Shown one piece after another: positions 47,701-55,156 of a stretch of 62,922 bases of DNA; positions within the stretch are counted from its first letter, which is position 1, and the number at the start of each line of letters is the position of its first letter. The stretch covers positions 1-62,922 of the forward strand of contig CALLLS010000006.1 of NCBI GenBank assembly GCA_938008215.1. Reading direction: 5' to 3'. This stretch comes from an uncultured Verrucomicrobiales bacterium (GTDB taxonomy: Bacteria; Verrucomicrobiota; Verrucomicrobiia; Verrucomicrobiales; Akkermansiaceae). Under the pieces are notes generated by a model, which saw only the letters and a list, made by a program, of their open reading frames with translations, searched no databases and was not told where the DNA came from. The translations under genes were made by a program, and so were the position numbers.

Positions 47701-49964
47701 GCCGTTTGCGCTCCGTTAAAGCCGCCTCTGTATCCAAAGTGTGTCTGTTCATCCGTAATATATGCAAGATCCGGCATCCGTTTCGAATACAATGAATCTG
47801 GTAAACCGTCGCCATTCAAGTCCGCTAAGCGAACCCCCAAATCGCGCTGAGATTTATCTACAAACATATATGGTGGAGCTAAATCTGTATTCACTATGAA
47901 TCCATTATCTGTATTCTCCCAACCAGAAGCGTCATTCGTGTCTTGAATATCATCATGATACCCTTTCAAAAGATCTACTCTCCCATCTCCATTCATATCA
48001 GCCCACCTAAACCCTAAATCAGTTTTACTGTTATTGTTATTATACGAATCATATATATGATAGCGACCCGTCGATAAGCCATATCCTCCCACATTTTCCC
48101 AACGGTTCCCTGATGGTGGTTTTTGCCACGTAAAGGTCGTCGACGGCAGTGCTGTCCCATTCGCCGAATAGCGAGTCACCGTCTTCAGCTTCGAACGCAA
48201 GGTCTGATACTCAGCTAAGTATGCCTTCTTTTCCAAATCTGTAAAAACTCCATTCGATCCGAAATCCTCATCCAAGTAATCAAACCCATAACTATAATTG
48301 CGTTCTCCGCGTGTCGATACCGCGATCTCAGATAAACGCCACGTCGTCCCCAGTTTTGTTCCTTTTAAATACCCAAAGCTCATATCAGGGCGACTCTCAT
48401 AGACAAATTCCATTTCAATGTAGGGCGTCGAGGTGATTTCACCACTCGCATTCTTCTGCCCCGTATAGACAACTTTCCATGGACGATAGTCCTTTGATTG
48501 CACTCCCGTAATGTTTCCTCTGACTGCTAAATTCTCACTCCCATCACTCTTCCACATCACTTGATAGTAATTCCCCATTCGATCGCTGACCTCACTTATA
48601 TTCCACACGATCACATCATCTCCTGATACATTACTCACACACGACGTGCGGCAAAAACCAAGCTTCACGGTATTGCCAGACTTCGTTTTAATACTCCAAT
48701 ACAGATCGTGCGCTGGATCTCCTAAAGCTACCCGGTCTGCCGCTGTAAATCTTTTCAAGAAAATCTGTGCAAAACTATCCTTCTCAGTTCGGTATTGTGA
48801 TCCTGCTGAACCATACTCACCCGACACACACACTAACCTTTCTCCATCTAGGAAAAATCGATCATGCTTATCGTAATCCACTGGATCCACAAATCCATCT
48901 TTATGATAGGAACTCGCTCCTCGTGTAATCCGTTGGAATCCCGCAATATCAAACCCTAAGCCTAAAAGTCCATTCCCTCCTGTCGTGGAATACCCCAACG
49001 CAATTTGCGGTGCCATCCCCGCTGTTCCAGCCGGCAAATCAATTGGAATACTATAGTTTGCTGATCCATCTGAACCTGCGGAAAATGTTCCACCCACTGA
49101 ACCAACAGCTTCATGCTTCGATAATAGATCCGCGACCGAGGCATTCGCCGAAGCTAAACCAGGAAAAGGGGCATTCGCTAAATGCGTAGTCCTGTTGCTA
49201 TCCTTAATCCCTACCTTAAGATCTCCTTCATTCCATATAATGTCATCTAATGTCAGTCCGGCATAAGGATTACTCGTATTTGGGTTTCCTACGTACTTAC
49301 GGTAGTTGGTCTCTGACATATTAATCAAAGCATGCTCAAAAATATCAGGAAGCCCGTCAGGGTTCTCCTCACTATCCTCTCGCAACCTTAATCCAAACAT
49401 CAATTTCAACTGCCCTTGGTTAAGCAAGGCCCGGTTTTCATCATCCGTTGCTGTCGGCGTCCATGGGTAAAAATGACTACCTCCTTTGTTAAGTGCTGTA
49501 TCAGTCACCCCGCTTTGCGTCAACTGGTTCTCTACCCACGCAGGACTAATCCGATTAAGCGCCATGTAAAACTTCCGCACCACATGCTTCGCTTGGCCGA
49601 CATTCACTGCGTAGCTATTTCCTAAAGACCACTCATTATACCCCTCTTCATTCGGTAACTTCTCCTCAGGAAATACTTCACTTAATTCAAAGCCGGCTCC
49701 CAACGGAAGTAATGTCTCCAACTCCGCATACAAATTACTCGCCAACCACTTCAGCTGCCCCGCATTCACACCCGAAAAATGATCAACGCCCTTTTCAGGA
49801 TCCACCACATTACGATCTCCCCACCATGCTGGTGCCGGAGCCGCATTGGCCTGACTCAGCAAAAAGACACTCTCCATCATCGGAGCCCAAAACATCAGCG
49901 GAACCAACGCCCCACCAACAATTTGCTGAACCCACCATTTACCAAAATTCGTCAATATATTCAT
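41733..49964 (-). CDS. Giant SpvB/VCBS/RHS repeat protein with pre-toxin and unassigned C-terminal domain
   Basis: 2743 residues. The N-terminus has a hydrophobic signal-like region (about 12-40) and three N-x-GQ-x-K motifs within 70-190. An SpvB-like domain starts near 290 (GLLGLGFDIAGFQRITR). Seven D-x-NGD calcium-type VCBS/FG-GAP repeats follow to about 1200, then RHS/YD repeats to the core end near 2300 (GRIYDAEIGRFLSADPF). The variable tail has Gly/Ala-rich hydrophobic helices, a pre-toxin-like stretch (LIPAVGIIADAANALVFLAEG), and a last segment with SGAHG (His about 2673) and GFCNSGAC (Cys about 2731). Exported, possibly a polymorphic toxin. No immunity gene is obvious in the 166 bp downstream. 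Confidence 0.88.
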   Translation of the reverse strand: MNILTNFGKWWVQQIVGGALVPLMFWAPMMESVFLLSQANAAPAPAWWGDRNVVDPEKGVDHFSGVNAGQLKWLASNLYAELETLLPLGAGFELSEVFPEEKLPNEEGYNEWSLGNSYAVNVGQAKHVVRKFYMALNRISPAWVENQLTQSGVTDTALNKGGSHFYPWTPTATDDENRALLNQGQLKLMFGLRLREDSEENPDGLPDIFEHALINMSETNYRKYVGNPNTSNPYAGLTLDDIIWNEGDLKVGIKDSNRTTHLANAPFPGLASANASVADLLSKHEAVGSVGGTFSAGSDGSANYSIPIDLPAGTAGMAPQIALGYSTTGGNGLLGLGFDIAGFQRITRGASSYHKDGFVDPVDYDKHDRFFLDGERLVCVSGEYGSAGSQYRTEKDSFAQIFLKRFTAADRVALGDPAHDLYWSIKTKSGNTVKLGFCRTSCVSNVSGDDVIVWNISEVSDRMGNYYQVMWKSDGSENLAVRGNITGVQSKDYRPWKVVYTGQKNASGEITSTPYIEMEFVYESRPDMSFGYLKGTKLGTTWRLSEIAVSTRGERNYSYGFDYLDEDFGSNGVFTDLEKKAYLAEYQTLRSKLKTVTRYSANGTALPSTTFTWQKPPSGNRWENVGGYGLSTGRYHIYDSYNNNNSKTDLGFRWADMNGDGRVDLLKGYHDDIQDTNDASGWENTDNGFIVNTDLAPPYMFVDKSQRDLGVRLADLNGDGLPDSLYSKRMPDLAYITDEQTHFGYRGGFNGAQTAIHTSGVVPAWITNTPFVDEENKERGVGLYDFNGDGLVDTMQANPTVSRIWTRKANGRRLQFEATPPTKIYNTWEQRDLGRHSADVIDINGDGQLDFIKAQGLSRKTWLFSSLGDFEESSDHKSDDWRALPSYKLPAVLLEHSGAPKGSTLMDINGDGLLDFVKSYGDKSDGDKTNSELLSIAENQKYIWTVHNNMNSGEDTDVLRRLSDGSLRTMSEADFNRKYRVAYKDTSLSSQTVGNTGHVYVKKALTLTDDTDASNSIWLNTGEGWLPSEFTGFYAQGLPRSFFTNQEKVKKGTFIQDFNGDGLPDVVELNDLLPLADRDVHINDGTGNWISDNSFQIGNDVFAFRGVNEIKKGFNQVQVLDLNGDLFPDILYNTNGTPQVYLNRCVPEVITEVTDGLGVKIEAQYSFSNRNYSANGESINPYHQPDMVGAGNNAAEVVEIGFAGYLLVRYSESNGKGGRSWKRRSYGPKFGDRVNGVDLGFAWIEELDEGTQAKSRIEFMGKVPGNHWQAQNIRHGMNNYTLGTTTYPYQQMPVREYSYSPSGNVIGQVFHEYGHSSKNYASDTTDLLHVYQAKSTKWTYLADGTAISKTITDNTDINSRGNYDSWGNLTKQKTTVSAIAGARIGESQTVTLENEYSHLVYGRLSRAKTVTEWSPKEGGVYTRIKVSNFSYNDDLLLESETVHEAGTDVDSNTSLNKSYKYDRWGNVRETTVQPLFASSLPSEQPTTSGVSYGTKGRFVNKSYFYEGTEKIEVNQNIYDFDKALLLKTKNLQSGFETKLFYDEFGTKILARDYMGLEAAEITRYASVADKAPAGASIDANAGITFIKRSQSSGEAPSTAYIDSLGRVVLTQTQGFGGKVIYQQTIYDDLGREWKSSQPYFAGETPHYGEVVYDELSRPQVMKNVDGTTDHSDFSQAFEVGATRKDSKGATISSRREYTNLIGETVKSLDAGGNTVTFKNLWRDWGTTIITTAPGKNGGMHRIRSKLDLWGNKIELDDPNTGVSRMTYDAFGNVLTVIDAENQTTTNVYDTQGRKIRTNRLEGDIEYFYDDNDGSQAKGASKRALYKVVQYEVDDTTPYYTETYDFDRYGRKVATTTMTGGRTITTSVTFDELGRTRTETDAGGLTLLHTYDEFSNSTSLIDYQTGEVYWKPLEYNAGGQLLREELGDGLVKSAHTYNERNGTLLQTKSGSSSNDRKYQDLSYVWNDLGHLLSRQSSVTEKSYKESFSYDASFRLTNNKFTSSGDVSSPNDNVTYRYTDETGNIARMPKSSGNNSAGHWHMKYEDSEATHRLTSLEQGNLNVSSSSPLRTYQYDANGAITEELENGKIRRSYGWSSFHKPTYIAHNEKSYKFVDWDNSNPCNYGNKQSHVNFEYGPSNARLKQTLRVTYGLDKLKTTTTHYWGSFEEIETTEDGVTNTKYRHSIGGFAMKEYTSQDINGTRGPPSHAETKYFLKDHLGSTSVVLSRDDHTDNTIAVKERLSFDAWGRARHDNGWKSPTPNTTVTSNETTRGFTGHEMLDSIGLVHMNGRIYDAEIGRFLSADPFIQEPSNSQNFNRYSYVLNNPISYTDPSGYFFKSIVNFFKGVVNAVIGVVKAVVNAIKSAGRWLQENWTMIVSVAFAVSLNFLLPGLGSILSGAIAGFINGAFNAAINGGSLSDIIRGAVVGGITGAMTGALHGLPSNLARMGVSSATRAIIHSTAHGIVGGIRNVAMGGKFKDGFISAAVSTAAGHALSYTDFNIGSAGDGNIENIIKRTAIASVVGGTASHLSGGSFSNGANTAAFHHLFNAEASEGGWWDKTSAWVHGGLDAAGLIPAVGIIADAANALVFLAEGDFAGAGISLAAMVPAAGQFVAGGRLGKTLTNDFGGAFHETIQPNGGSIWTATGDTNQLEISRIVDAMINSGDTRKIDILSGAHGKIVDGVGVMKTQVDFFQMDVGKFEINPNITVHPTTLMSPEKLNSILLGPGVTIGGFCNSGACLTPFISK

Positions 49965-50046
49965 ATTTATGTGTGTTTAACTACGTGCGTAAATCTCGTG
50001 CTCAATCTTTAATAGGTTGAACACATGATATAAAAGACAGTGAAAA

Positions 50047-51489
50047 TCACTGAAAAATGCCCATCAAAACGTCTCCTCTCTGAGGAATGGTAATCGTTCC
50101 CTCCGCCTCAATATCACCCTTAATATTAAGATCTTTTTTCGCTATAACCTTACCTGTAAATACTGCTATACCATTTCGTTGCACTGTAAAAGCATTACTT
50201 CTATCCGCATCTCCATTTCCGTTACCAACAATAAACATATAGTCAAGGGCATCTATTGTATTGTCAGATGCTCCTTGGCCCACAACTTTGTTATATTCTC
50301 CTACAACAAACTGCCCTCTACCATTCGTTTTATTATCTAATCCAAAGGCTGATGAATAGTGTCCCTCCGCTGTATTACTCCATCCAATCGCCATACTATT
50401 GGTCTGAGTTGCTTTATTGTTAAAACCCATCGCGGTAGAATAGCTTCCTGACGCTGTATTTAGCCAGCCAATAGACGTCGCTCCAGTCGCATGCGATTTT
50501 GCACTCTTTCCAAGCGCTATAGCGCCAGAACTATTAGTCGTTTCAGCACGATCTCCCATTGCTATAGAACTATTCCCAAGCGCTTTTGCTTCATTTCCGG
50601 CTGCAAAGGCATTAGAATTTGTCGCTTCACTTGCGTTACCAAGCGCAACTGAATAAAGGCCGCTCGCTGTATTGTTTTTCCCTATCGCCGTCGCGTAGCT
50701 ATTCGTCACCCTATTATTCCAACCCAAGGCTACTGATCCGTTTTTTTCTGAATCGTTACCGTAGCCTAAAGCCACTGACCGTGAACCAATACTGTTATTA
50801 TTCGTTCCTAAAGCTATAGAAGCAGTTCCACTAGCCACATTATCAGAACCAAGGCTAATCGAATCATTTCCAGATCCCACAAATGGCACTTCTATCAGTA
50901 GATTAGAACGGTTAGCAACACTTACAAAGCTTGTATCATATTTAGATGTCGGTTTTCCCCACTTATTGTGAACATCCACTTCGTGCGTAATAATTAATTT
51001 ATGATCTGACTTAGATGATAGATTATCATAGCTCAATACAATCCCGTATATATACGCACTTACATTGTAGTAATAAAAATTAACCTTCGCCCCTTGATCC
51101 ACCTTATTATACTCGTAAATATTAGGTGCTTTTGATGTAGCCCCCCGTCCAAATTTTAAGGCTGCGTAACTGTGGGAAAAGGCTCCAGTAGTATTAGACA
51201 GTCTTAACTCATGAATCGCTCCTCTGTGAAACTCTCCCAAAGGGATATAAGATTTCGTCCTTTTAGGCGCCTTCGGGCTAGATACTTCTATCTTACGAAC
51301 CATCTTCTTTGCATCAGTGACGTTATAGGTGAGGTTTCCTGACCCATCATCGATCACATCCTGGAGATCCACGATCATCGCATCCGAATAACTTATTTCC
51401 GATACAGTAAAGTATTTCTCTGCTACAAGTGGCGTCAGCCCAAATACTGATGCAGTTAACCCAATTAATACATATAATGAAAACCTCAT
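50047..51489 (-). CDS. YadA-head-like repeat surface protein
   Basis: 480 residues from ATG 51489, giving a clean signal peptide (FGLTPLVAEK). A GTG start at 51528 would add 13 polar residues in front of it and is less likely. Residues about 25-200 are a beta-rich domain of unknown type. Residues about 205-400 contain about fourteen 14-residue repeats of the YadA/Hep_Hag head type (SIALGTNN, SVALGWNN, STAMGFNN). The C-terminus (about 410-480) shows ADRSNAFTVQRNG and a short helical end; no YadA beta-barrel anchor is seen. It lies 82 bp upstream of the RHS gene on the same strand and may be co-transcribed. Confidence 0.85.
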   Translation of the reverse strand: MRFSLYVLIGLTASVFGLTPLVAEKYFTVSEISYSDAMIVDLQDVIDDGSGNLTYNVTDAKKMVRKIEVSSPKAPKRTKSYIPLGEFHRGAIHELRLSNTTGAFSHSYAALKFGRGATSKAPNIYEYNKVDQGAKVNFYYYNVSAYIYGIVLSYDNLSSKSDHKLIITHEVDVHNKWGKPTSKYDTSFVSVANRSNLLIEVPFVGSGNDSISLGSDNVASGTASIALGTNNNSIGSRSVALGYGNDSEKNGSVALGWNNRVTNSYATAIGKNNTASGLYSVALGNASEATNSNAFAAGNEAKALGNSSIAMGDRAETTNSSGAIALGKSAKSHATGATSIGWLNTASGSYSTAMGFNNKATQTNSMAIGWSNTAEGHYSSAFGLDNKTNGRGQFVVGEYNKVVGQGASDNTIDALDYMFIVGNGNGDADRSNAFTVQRNGIAVFTGKVIAKKDLNIKGDIEAEGTITIPQRGDVLMGIFQ

Positions 51490-51618
51490 AATCTTAGTCT
51501 CTTTTGTGTGGAGATTACTCCCTGGCACATAATTTCACTAAGACAAGACTTTTGTCGTTTTTTATTTTATAGGCATAATGAATTTCAAAAAATAACGGTG
51601 TTATTGTAAGGACCTTCT

Positions 51619-51663
51619 CTAGACTCCTGCCATTTTGATGAGTTCAATAATGTGAGTATTACT
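51619..51663 (-). repeat. Diverged copy of the 3' end of the MYG1-like gene
   Basis: 45 bp on the minus strand encode SNTHIIELIKMAGV and a stop, against SNARIIELIKMASV and a stop at the end of the MYG1-like gene (52440-52484). 34 of 45 bases match by eye. No upstream homology continues, so only the last 14 codons are preserved. It marks an old duplication, insertion or gene-replacement event around the small exported-protein gene. Confidence 0.8.
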
Positions 51664-51675
51664 TATTGGTTCGCA

Positions 51676-52275
51676 CTATCTTGTCTCTTCAGCTATCTTA
51701 TTAAGTAATCCTTTAACAGAATCTGAAATAGCTTCTATCGACACATCATTTTCAGATGCAGCAGAAACATTACTCCCTTCTTGATCTTCCATTTTATTGT
51801 ATAAGTCTAATGCTTTACCAATTTTGCCAAAAATTTCATCAACAGACTCACTATCTGAATCCATAAAATCACCCGCAAGACCTAGCGCATCGTTTTGCCA
51901 TTTTGTTTCTTTCGAAGTTTTAGATTTCTGGACTTCTTTTTCTCCTTCAGCCTCTCCAAGGTTACTTAGTAACTCTTTAACAGAGTTTAAGGTAGCTACT
52001 TTAGGTTCATTAATTTCTATTTGAATAGATTCAGTGCTACTTTCTTGATCTTCTATCTTATTATAGAGGTCGAGCATAACGCCAATTTCACTAAAAATTT
52101 TATCTGCTGACTTATCTTTGGAATCTGCGAGTCTGCCAACAAGTTCTAAAGCTTCATTTTTCCATGTTTCTTCTTTCTGTACTTCAGTATTCTCAGTCTC
52201 TATTCCAACTGAATTTGAGGATTCTTGTGCAATTGCTACATTAAGGAGTAAACAGCATGTAATTAATGTCTTCAT
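51676..52275 (-). CDS. Small exported protein with two internal repeats
   Basis: 199 residues from ATG 52275 (MKTLITCCLLLNVAIAQE), which gives a good signal peptide; a longer frame to 52317 adds polar residues in front. Two acidic helical repeats follow: WKNEALELVGRLADS...DKIFSEIGVMLDLYNKIEDQE with VKELLSNL, and WQNDALGLAGDFMDS...DEIFGKIGKALDLYNKMEDQE with VKGLLNKI. No family recognised. Probably a periplasmic or secreted helical protein. It is upstream of the adhesin-like and RHS genes on the same strand. Confidence 0.75.
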   Translation of the reverse strand: MKTLITCCLLLNVAIAQESSNSVGIETENTEVQKEETWKNEALELVGRLADSKDKSADKIFSEIGVMLDLYNKIEDQESSTESIQIEINEPKVATLNSVKELLSNLGEAEGEKEVQKSKTSKETKWQNDALGLAGDFMDSDSESVDEIFGKIGKALDLYNKMEDQEGSNVSAASENDVSIEAISDSVKGLLNKIAEETR

Positions 52276-52439
52276 AGGATGTTGTATAATTTGTTGAGAT
52301 GAGGAGCTATAACCCACATCTTGATAATGTGACGAGCTACATTACACATTATTCAAAAATATTGAGTTCTCAAAAAATGTAGCGTTTGTACCTTAAGACG
52401 TTTCATAACTCCGAGTTCTACGAGCCTCCGTGATGCAAT

Positions 52440-53297
52440 CTACACACTCGCCATTTTTATAAGCTCAATAATGCGCGCGTTACTCGTCGCGGATGTTTTA
52501 GCGAGGAATCCCTGGGTATGGCAAAAAAGAACGTCTTCTTCTGGCTCTAAGAGAGAAAAATCTAGTCGTGAGCAATCATTATACCTACTCAAGGCATACC
52601 CGTCACCTCTTCGGTCTGGATAGACGAGTGCGATCACTTCTTTGCTCAGTTTTTTCATTTCCACGAAGCGCCCCATACCGAGCGAGGGCTCATTTGGCAT
52701 ATTCACTGATTTTGGTAAGACAACCACTTTACTCGAGCCCGATACATCCCAAATCTCACACGCCTTCATGAGATAATCTAGGCGTTCACGTAAGGAGCGA
52801 ATATAATGTAGAAGATCTTCCCCGATCATTTTCATTAATTCCCATACAATATCTCCAGGCCCCAGATATTCTGAGTAGGCAAAACGCCTTAGCATCGTGA
52901 CATCAATTGGGGAATTAAGCTTATTCAGCACTTCACGATCCACCCCTAACCAATCAGCTGTTTTCACAGGACCGCGACAATCAAACCACTCTGTAGGTTC
53001 CAGCCATTCACAAAATTGCTTAGCATCTTCATAAACCCCTAATGATTGTAGAATAAGAGAGACAGAACATGTGGGTGGGTGATCTCTCGGCAACTGGTGA
53101 TGATCAAAGTTCATCAACTCTGCTTCATATCTCCCCCCAATATCGATGACACAAAAATGAGGGTCTTCTAATTCTTCGGGGGTCGGGTTTCTCCTCACAA
53201 TTGGAGCAGGACAAATCGCGAGCAAAAGACAACATGCTAAAAAGTCATCCTTATGCGCCCCACCCGGATGCGTCAGGATGGTTGTTATTTTATTCAT
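52440..53297 (-). CDS. MYG1/UPF0160 family DHH-type phosphoesterase-like protein
   Basis: 285 residues. Start TILTHPGGAHKDDFLACCLL and metal-binding motifs VIDIGG and NFDHHQLPRDH fit MYG1 (GAMM1)/UPF0160 proteins, a DHH-like family linked to 3'-5' RNA exonuclease activity in mitochondria. Middle: LGPGDIVWELMKMIG. C-terminal: VLFCHTQGFLAKT. Bacterial role unknown. A piece of its 3' end recurs 820 bp further downstream. Divergent from the metal transporter. Confidence 0.85.
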   Translation of the reverse strand: MNKITTILTHPGGAHKDDFLACCLLLAICPAPIVRRNPTPEELEDPHFCVIDIGGRYEAELMNFDHHQLPRDHPPTCSVSLILQSLGVYEDAKQFCEWLEPTEWFDCRGPVKTADWLGVDREVLNKLNSPIDVTMLRRFAYSEYLGPGDIVWELMKMIGEDLLHYIRSLRERLDYLMKACEIWDVSGSSKVVVLPKSVNMPNEPSLGMGRFVEMKKLSKEVIALVYPDRRGDGYALSRYNDCSRLDFSLLEPEEDVLFCHTQGFLAKTSATSNARIIELIKMASV

Positions 53298-53412
53298 GCG
53301 CGGATTTAATACGATGCAGTGATATGCGGAAAGAAAAATCAGTAAGATGTGAAAAATGTATGGAAATTATTGCAATCCCGCTCTATTGAGAACATGTCTC
53401 AATTAAAATACT

Positions 53413-54378
53413 ATGCATCGCATCACTGCCTTCTGTCTCACTCTTCTCTCTTTCCTGACTCTCACGCTTTCCGCTGAGAAGAGCCTTCCCTCGAATTACC
53501 CCATTGTGACTACTTGTACGATGGTCACAGACCTGGTGGAAAATGTTGTCGGTGATAAAGCCAAGGTGATCGGACTCATGAAAGAAGGCGTAGACCCTCA
53601 TCTTTACAAACCGACTCGTGATGACCTCGTGTCCCTCTCTAAGGCTGATGTCGTTTTTTACTCTGGGCTAATGCTGGAAGGTCGCATGGCTGATTCCTTC
53701 GCTAGAATGGGACGCAACGGGGTTCCCTGTTATGCTGTTACCGAGCTTCTCGATGAGGAATACCTCCTCGAGCCCGACGACTTCGATGGGCATTGGGATC
53801 CACATGTATGGAATGATGTGAAAGCATGGATGAGTGCTGCAAATGCGGTCGCTGACGCGCTTTCAGAACTAGACCCAACTAATGCAGAAACATATAATAC
53901 AAATTTAGAAGCTTACCTCCTTAAGTTAAACGCCCTAGATCAATACGCAAAAAAGAGCATCGCCACCATTCCGGAGAAGTCCCGCGTCCTCATCACTGCT
54001 CATGATGCCTTTAATTACTTCTCACGAGCATACGGCATCTCGGTAAAAGCCGCGCAAGGAGTCACTACCGAGTCAGAAGCTGCCATCTCAGACATCCAAA
54101 CCCTCGTGGACTTTGTGGTGGCGAATAAAATCAACGCCATCTTCGTAGAGAACATCGCCTCTGACCGTAACTTACAAGCGATCCTAGAAGGAGCGAAAAA
54201 GAAAGGGCACATCTGCGAAATTGGTGGTGAGCTTTATTCAGATGCGACCGGGAAAGCGGGCACCTATGAAGGTACATATGAAGGCATGATAGATCATAAT
54301 GTCACGCTCATAACAAGAAAGCTTGGCGGAAAAGCGCCAGAAAAAGGGCTAAACGGTCTTCTCAGCACAGCGCATTGA
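53413..54378 (+). CDS. Mn/Zn ABC transporter substrate-binding protein
   Basis: 321 residues with a signal peptide (to about 20, ending LTLSAEK). The cluster A-I fold is seen in IVTTCTMVTDLVENVVGDKAKV, then the first ligand His in GVDPHLYKPTRDD, second in WDPHVWNDVKAW, then ITAHDAFNYFSRAYGI and IFVENIASDRNLQAI. TroA/MntA/ZnuA family; no His-rich loop is present, which favours Mn or mixed metal over ZnuA. First of four adjoining transporter genes; overlaps the ATPase gene by 4 bp. Confidence 0.93.
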   Translation: MHRITAFCLTLLSFLTLTLSAEKSLPSNYPIVTTCTMVTDLVENVVGDKAKVIGLMKEGVDPHLYKPTRDDLVSLSKADVVFYSGLMLEGRMADSFARMGRNGVPCYAVTELLDEEYLLEPDDFDGHWDPHVWNDVKAWMSAANAVADALSELDPTNAETYNTNLEAYLLKLNALDQYAKKSIATIPEKSRVLITAHDAFNYFSRAYGISVKAAQGVTTESEAAISDIQTLVDFVVANKINAIFVENIASDRNLQAILEGAKKKGHICEIGGELYSDATGKAGTYEGTYEGMIDHNVTLITRKLGGKAPEKGLNGLLSTAH

Positions 54379-55151
54379 TGAACCGATCCGCGCTAAATGT
54401 TAGCCACCTCACGGTGTGCTATGAAAAGAAGCCTGCCATCTGGGAGGCTAATCTTAATATTCCTCAGGGCTCCATGGCGGGGATCGTAGGTCCTAACGGA
54501 GCAGGGAAATCCACCTTCCTCAAAGCCGTTCTTGGCATTATTCCTCCCACCTCGGGAAGCGTTTCCTTCTTTGGAGAGCCATATAAGAAAGTAAAGAAGC
54601 GGGTCGCTTATGTTCCGCAACGCGAAAGCGTAGATTGGGATTACCCCATTTCAGCAAGAGATGTAGTGCTCATGGGGCTCTATAAGAAGATCGGTCTCTG
54701 TCGCTGGGTCGGGAAACAGTATAAAAAGCAAGCGGAAGAGGCACTAGACCGTCTTGGGATGCTACCCCTCGCTTCTCGACAAATTGGAGAACTTTCTGGT
54801 GGGCAGCAACAACGCGTCTTCCTCGCTCGCGCCATCGTGCAAGACGCAGACCTTTACGTCATGGATGAGCCTTTTGCGGGAATAGATGCCACTACTGAAA
54901 AAGTCATCTTAGATCTCATGCATGACCTAAAAAAGAAAGGTGCCACCGTCCTCTGCGTGCATCATGACCTCCCCACCGTCGCCGATTACTTTGATCACCT
55001 TACCCTATTAAACCTCACCGTAGTCGCAAACGGAAAAACAGAAGAAGTCTTTACTAAAGAGCAGCTCATTAAATGCTACGGCGGAAGACTAGAGCTCCTC
55101 ACTAAGCTCACGGACTCCCTTACGAAACTAGAAGCTCTCAAAAGTGCTTAA
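54375..55151 (+). CDS. Mn/Zn ABC transporter ATP-binding protein
   Basis: 258 residues. Walker A GPNGAGKST, Q-loop VPQRESVDWDYP (typical of Mn/Zn ATPases), signature LSGGQQQRV, Walker B LYVMDEPFAGID, H-loop VHHDLP. Energises the two permeases downstream. Five bp separate it from the first permease gene. Confidence 0.94.
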   Translation: MMNRSALNVSHLTVCYEKKPAIWEANLNIPQGSMAGIVGPNGAGKSTFLKAVLGIIPPTSGSVSFFGEPYKKVKKRVAYVPQRESVDWDYPISARDVVLMGLYKKIGLCRWVGKQYKKQAEEALDRLGMLPLASRQIGELSGGQQQRVFLARAIVQDADLYVMDEPFAGIDATTEKVILDLMHDLKKKGATVLCVHHDLPTVADYFDHLTLLNLTVVANGKTEEVFTKEQLIKCYGGRLELLTKLTDSLTKLEALKSA

Positions 55152-55156
55152 ACCTT

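Noticed and set aside
51541-51563. Hairpin GACAA-GACTT-TTGTC followed by T-rich DNA on the plus strand
   Set aside because: It looks like a weak terminator, but no plus-strand gene precedes it; the stem has only five pairs. Probably chance or part of the adhesin gene leader.
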